Below are positions 58,950 to 64,000 of a stretch of 64,000 bases of DNA, piece after piece. The DNA comes from Jaapia argillacea MUCL 33604 (lineage: Eukaryota; Basidiomycota; Agaricomycetes; Jaapiales; Jaapiaceae), in assembly GCA_000697665.1 (NCBI GenBank), contig KL197714.1:848728-912727 (forward strand). The letters are read 5' to 3'. The translations under genes and the position numbers were made by a program. The notes under the pieces were generated by a model. That model did no database searches, had not been told where the DNA came from, and saw only the letters and a program-made list of their open reading frames with translations. Position 1 is the first letter of the stretch. Every line of letters begins with the position of its first letter.

Positions 58950-60953
58950 TTCGAGGAGTAAGCTTTACTTTTGAGTACGCGGACGGGCTTACCTGAACTT
59001 ATCTATGTAGCTCTCATCATTGTACTATGATACCCATTCACACTATGTATGATTACCATCCTGAATATAGCATATCGCAGTCTCTCAAATATTTGTGTGG
59101 CGTTAGTGGCGGGTGTTGAGAAAGGACGTTTTGACGGCGGTAAAAATTTCTGATAGTAACGAACATGAGGGAAGGTTGCAAGCAGAAACTACGGCGGTTG
59201 CTTACAAGTGGACTTGGATAAATATGACAGGATATGACAGGCAGTAGACAGAACACAGCAACTCCAGTGACCAGTTTGAGACAAGTGACAGACCTTTCAG
59301 GAGTGCTGGGCGGAGCTATGCTCGGACGCTATAGCGAGGGGGGTTCAAGTTGGACGAATCCACTAGATGGAGTCAGAAAGAAAGCTGAGACGGTGGTAGA
59401 GGGTATGAGTCGAAACCGTCTGCACTGTATTTAGAGTGGCGATGGCAGTTGTAGATCCTTGTTTGTGGCCTCGGCCGAATACGCCTGTCTTTGAACGGCT
59501 CTCCAGGTCTCCACTCTCACTCCCTATCCTGTATTCCGGAAATGTCTTTTCTCCTGACATTGGTCAAGGGTCAAGGGCATAGCAGCAAACTACCTTGTCG
59601 GTCCTCAACCGCCATCTGGGTTGCTCCCTCATGCCTCGGGAACTGTGTGCGGTGGATGACACCCAAGCAGGGTTATTGCTGAGCCACACTGGCGATTGTT
59701 CGGAGTATGAGGGCCTCTGCGCTCTTTTCACAGTCCAAGGTTTATTCAAGGTTTCGGGAACTGTCACCATTTGGATTACTTACTACTTTGTGGTGACGAT
59801 ACTTTTGTAAGTCCCATCTGGAAAGATCGCGTCCTTTCCCGGCCAGTGACAGACGGTGGATTTGTTCTGCACCATCGCAAGATCAGGTAAGTTCTCTCGC
59901 ATCGATCGCTCATCTTTTCGGTTTTGTCCCGAGAAATTCACCAATTTAGAGGATTCAGATCAGCGAGATCTGAATCGCTATCGTCGCTATTGATTGTGTT
60001 TGAATCCCACTTTCTCTGAGCTTTAGGAACTCGACAAATTGTTCTTCTCGTTTGGCCAAAGTGTGTTTGTGTGCTCCCACCGTTTTGCGCATTTTGTGCT
60101 CCAACGATGTTTCCCACATACCTACCTGCTATCCACATCCATTCCCGGCCTCCACCTGCGCCGAGTAGCTCATTTTGGGAAGGACCCAGAACTACAAGCG
60201 TCCACAGCAGCAAGGTGAATTTTGAGGATCAGATGAAGTTGGTTGAACACTTGCTCACATTGGCCTCGCCACTGTATGTCTCGCTTTCTCTCCTCCTTTC
60301 GCAAGAGCTCGAGTACACCTCGATACCGGAGAGTATTGGCATCCATGCCAGAGGGCTTGTGTAACTGTCCCACCGAGAAGCGCTTCTCGTTGTCCCGAGT
60401 CGAGGGATTCCTGTTTCTCCACCCCCACGTAGCGCCCCGAAGTCGGGTGTCTATCCATGCGTTTTTAATAAGCCCACGGGCACTGGATTGCGACCACTTA
60501 TGATGAGATCTAGGACCAGACGAACCCGAAAGCACGATGGTTTCGCCAACCGACTCCACGAATACAATGCCGAATTCTGGTGGCTTTTCAGAGTTCTAAT
60601 TTATTGTCCTTCAGGGCAGTTCTGGTGTCTGATCTTCGACTTGTACCTCAGTGCTGGGATCCTCAGTAACGTCTTCATCTCTCGAGATCCATATCCGTCC
60701 AAGGGCGCTATGTGCTGTGTGGGTGCCGATTATCGAATCAGGTCTCCAATTCCACCTGCGTGCCTTCTCGTCAAATTCGACTTGCGGATGCCGATGGCCC
60801 CATGCTTAATGTTCGGTCCCGCGTTCACGTTCAATCGATGCCATTGACCATGGCGACCACAAGACAGAAGGGTCCCAGTGAAGATCGTATCATTCCCCAA
60901 TCCTCACTTGGACATTCCTCAAAACCTCATGCGGCCCAGCTACAAAAAAAGTC
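58950..60953. other. No gene recognised; weak candidate exon
   Basis: Two kilobases downstream of gene D. One open stretch on plus, 60107-60273, reads FEDQMKLVEHLLTLASP after a Pro/Ser-rich start. It could continue into STPRYRRVLASMPEGLCNCP (to a stop at 60503), but the intron needed would be only ~34 nt, shorter than any other here. I therefore do not call a gene. Confidence 0.35.
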
Positions 60954-62870
60954 TCAATAGAGAGCAATAGCTAGCGAGGCGGACGCCCCAAGCATCCAGT
61001 AACCCGAATTCAAGGGCTGCACTTTCAAGCGTAGAGGAACAAAGCCGTCGGGTTGAGCGGAAGAGAGCGTGGAAGTGGACGGGGAGCCGTCTATACTTAG
61101 ATGGATACCGTCGGAGCAGACCATTACGGTCAAATAGGAACGGTCACCCTTAGCCAATGGCGTAAATCTCAGTTGCTTATCGGTGAGCCAAAGCCTTCAT
61201 TAAGCAGGACAGACAAAAGAAAGGAATGGACTGGAAGTGTACGACACAACCCCTGAAATATTGGGTATGAAGGGAAGCATAGACGATGGCCAATCAACAA
61301 GAGCGAGATCACCGAGAAGAATCTATCCTGAACGACTCCGCCGAGATGAGTGGGGTTGGGGGTGAATATTGATAAGCACGGAGAGACCAGTCGGCGGGGA
61401 TTCTGAAGAGATGGAGCAATGGGTTGGTCCGCGGTTCATCCAGAATGATGATGGCAATGGAACAAACGGACACCCTGCCAAACTGCTCAAATGAGGTGAA
61501 CGGCCTTTGCGATTGATAATCAAATGCATGGAAGCATAGAGTTTGATTATCTTGTGTGGGCGTGTCGTAGGAGAGAGTTCGGAAGGCTGAGGTTGAACTT
61601 GACGCCTGATATCGAGGAAAGAACCCGGGAGGGCCAGATTGGCGTACTTGAGGAAAGTTTCAAGTTTATTTAAACTAGAAAGAGCTTCAAGCAGAAGGAA
61701 AGAAGGGGTAAGGGGATGAGGTCGAGGCTTAGAGCTTGAAGCTTGGGGTCGTAAGCAGGAAGTCTCACTTGTGGGGAGCATTGTCCTTCTAGAAAACCAA
61801 CTGAGGTGAGGTTACGAATAACCACCGACCACGAGCATGGAAATCCCTGGATGATGATCATTCCAACAAACCCTAGACGTCACATTCGGTACCGCTCCTG
61901 CCAAGCTGTACGTTGAAGACATCAATCAGTATGCAAACAGGTACTGGGAAACAGGTTACTCACCGGCACCGGTGAAATACCTACCCCTTGCTAAAATCGG
62001 AGCCGCTCTTTCCTAAATCACCGAAAAAGATCCTTGGCGGTGGCCGAACGGGGTAGTTAGAGGGACGAAAGACGGTAAGTGAACCACGTATCACCAAGCA
62101 TAGACGCATGGTTGGTCTGTCAGTACGGCATTTAAACCATGTTCCTGGCTGTTCGCCGCCGCCGACGTCGTGTCAGGCCCGGTCGAAGGATAAAAGCCGT
62201 AGATACCTGGGGCCTGAATGTACATGCGGTAAGGCAGAGGTGTTGATGGGAGAATGTCGTTGCTTGCGTTGGACAGGGGAACAAAAAGGTACAGATAGAA
62301 TTGGAACGTCGGGTGATTTCCGGGATTTTAGAAAGTACCTTAGGGTGATGTGGGGTAGCTGCTGATTCAATTCACCGTCTGGCAGGGAATGTATACCCGG
62401 CTGATTGTCAATGCGAGGGAACGAAAGGTGGTGAAGAGGAAAGAGAGATCAAGGTGGTCGACGATATGTCTTCATGTGAAATTGAGGAGGGACTCCCATG
62501 TCAACTTGAATATCACAACGTGGTACGTATCTAGAGTCTGGACAGTGGTGGCGTGGCTCTCCGCTGTGCTGCTAAGTAGTTGTGATTTATACATCTAGTG
62601 GTAGCGAACCTTCCATCCGAGACGAGCGCACTGTGATCCTGACGTTGAAATTCAAAGTGAGACTGCGTGGTTATCGCTCCCACAACATTGCAATAACTGT
62701 GCAAAGGCAACAAGTTCGCTGAGGTTGAACATCCAACAAATTCAGCCGCAATTGCGAATGACCCCACGTATCGTCATGATGCACATGTCGATGAACAGTT
62801 ACCAACCTCCAGGGACGAATTGACCGCCAATTAAGTACCCCACGCCTTTGATCGTTGTGTTCCTGCCACA
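60954..62870 (-). other. Candidate exons of an unrecognised minus-strand gene
   Basis: A stretch ending with a stop at 60954 reads DKQLRFTPLAKGDRSYLTVM and ends in a hydrophobic tail (YWMLGASASLAIALY), as in tail-anchored or GPI-type proteins. Upstream, minus 61640-61309 is open and contains FHAFDYQSQRPFTSFEQFGR and PADWSLRAYQYSPPTPLISA, which look like real protein. A second frame over the same bases (61781-61323) is also open, so the choice is unsure. I could not join the pieces with convincing introns. Between 61.9 and 62.87 kb I see nothing. Confidence 0.3.
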
Positions 62871-64000
62871 TCACGATGATGGAGGAGATGGTCTGGCCAA
62901 GCGGATTATGGGTTTGGCTGAGAGAAGAACGTGAGTAAGGTTGGGAAGAAAGTTACCAGAGTGGCGATGGCCATGCGTTACTGATTGCCCCAGATTCTCT
63001 GAGCGAGGGGTGGTGGCACACGAGTTCGGAATGTCGGGAAGGGACGAATTGTTCGTGAATTGGTTTTGAACCTTTTGGTTTAGGGTATTTGGGGGGAGGG
63101 GCAATAGAGTGAAGTTTGGGGAGTAAGGAGTTCCGGCGCTGAATAACTCCAGCTTGGGGAGGGACGAGGGTGAAGTGAAGGGCTGGGGTGAGAAGGGAGA
63201 AATTAAAGGAATAAACATGGACTCTTCTGGACGACTCGCAGACAAGTAAGAAGTGTAAGAAGTGGCACCAGTGTCAGGATTTGGGGTGGTGCAAGTCAGA
63301 CATCGTAGGCTGGATTCGAATAGAAGCGAAGGTGGAGGCCACTTTGAGGGTACTTGTGCTGAACGTTGACATAGCAACAGCCCACGAGCGAGACTGGAGG
63401 TGATAGCGAGCTTATCATCGATGACAAGACATGCAGGGACTTTCGTGTGTGGGGTTCCAGTATGTCTGAGTCAGAGAGACACGTGAGAATGGGCGAGAGT
63501 TCGGCGCGCGAACCGGTTGAATAAGACAGAAGCCAAAAGAATGGGAAGGACGAAAGTAACGTTAGGTTCTCGCTCTCCAGAAGAGATGGGATCCATTGAC
63601 CATGAATGGATGTCACCACCCAACGAGAACCAAACAAGGAAGATCGACGTATCTGCTGCAATAGCGAATGAGAGCTCGAGTTATGAAGGCTTGAAGTATT
63701 GCAACAGTGGAAACGATAGAATGGCAACCAAGGCGAGGAAGGGGATGAAGGTAAGATATACTTGTAAAGTCACTAGTTCGCTAGGCCGGCAAGGCAAAGG
63801 GAATCGGAATAAGTCCACAAAGAAGTCCAGTACGTGCACCCGGCTTGAAGTAGGGTAACGGCGACATGTGGAATTCGAAGGCCTGGGTGGCTGACTGGAG
63901 GGTGGCTAAGGGTATTGCTAGTCCGTTTCCAAGAACGGATCTTGAACAAGGAGAAGGCCAACGTGAAAATTGACAGTCTGTTCCTGGTAGCAGAAGGGTT
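62871..64000 (-). other. Candidate exons of an unrecognised membrane protein, perhaps partial
   Basis: Several minus-strand open stretches change frame at plausible introns: FHVGLLLVQDPFLE near 63930, FEFHMSPLPYFKPGARTGLL with LCGLIPIPFALPA (63885-63785), VYLTFIPFLALVAILSFPLL (63765-63690), and VTFVLPILLASVLF (~63550). These are hydrophobic and spaced like membrane helices. A Ser/Pro-rich stretch to 62871 could be a cytoplasmic tail. The start would lie beyond the window. No family is recognised and splice sites are not settled. Confidence 0.3.

Noticed and set aside
60107-60503. Two-exon plus-strand gene
   Set aside because: Frames agree, but the required intron of about 34 nt is shorter than the smallest accepted intron (40 nt) and no family is recognised.
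1-64000. tRNA, rRNA, CRISPR and retroelement or DNA transposon genes
   Set aside because: No TTCGA-type B box within a cloverleaf, no spaced repeats, no reverse transcriptase, integrase or transposase motifs and no terminal repeats were noticed. A covariance-model scan would settle the RNA genes.

Overview
The window is nuclear DNA from a filamentous basidiomycete, most likely an Agaricomycete. Genes lie close together on both strands, and nearly all are broken by many short (about 47-70 nt) GT-AG introns with CTRAY-type branch sites. Several products belong to fungal or basidiomycete families: a KAR5/Tht1 karyogamy protein, fungal-type MCU, an S10 carboxypeptidase with the ATESYGG elbow, a GH16 glucanase, and MYND proteins. 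No rRNA, tRNA, CRISPR array or retroelement was recognised. All gene models were spliced by eye. In each, exon lengths and phases add up to whole codons,  which is the main support for the splice sites.

Layout. 1-309: 5' end of a GH16 glucanase (minus, runs off the left edge). 2261-2693: tiny four-exon ATP synthase subunit k (Atp19) gene. 2990-5368: DUF4048-like coiled-coil protein. 6428-8445: proline/serine-rich protein. 8648-13458: eleven-exon RBR ubiquitin ligase with CCCH fingers and an RRM-like region (minus). 13534-14307: small unknown gene (minus). 15085-17640: fifteen-exon KAR5 homologue (minus). 19187-21284: complete S10 carboxypeptidase.

20.5-29.6 kb is a young segmental duplication. 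It holds three intact copies of an unrecognised ~256-residue gene with identical exon lengths (30/308/433 nt), two on minus and one on plus, plus a truncated carboxypeptidase pseudogene. 30.5-32.8 kb has a 108-residue small protein, a relic of a peroxisomal ABC transporter, and a MYND-plus-GNAT protein. 33.3-42.3 kb is housekeeping: fimbrin, mitochondrial calcium uniporter, SMYD-type SET/MYND methyltransferase and an amidase.

43.7-58.9 kb is a cluster of four related genes. Each has a short first exon with a tryptophan-rich helical motif followed by one very long exon coding for disordered or charged sequence. Three are tandem on minus; the fourth is divergent on plus. The fourth carries a ~500-residue charged helix and a C-terminal domain with an HPDRF motif resembling the end of NFKBIL1. 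A short P-[EQ]-[IVF]-W-R-P motif recurs in two of them. This cluster is the best candidate for an undescribed system. The last 5 kb contains no gene I can name, only unplaced exon-like open stretches.
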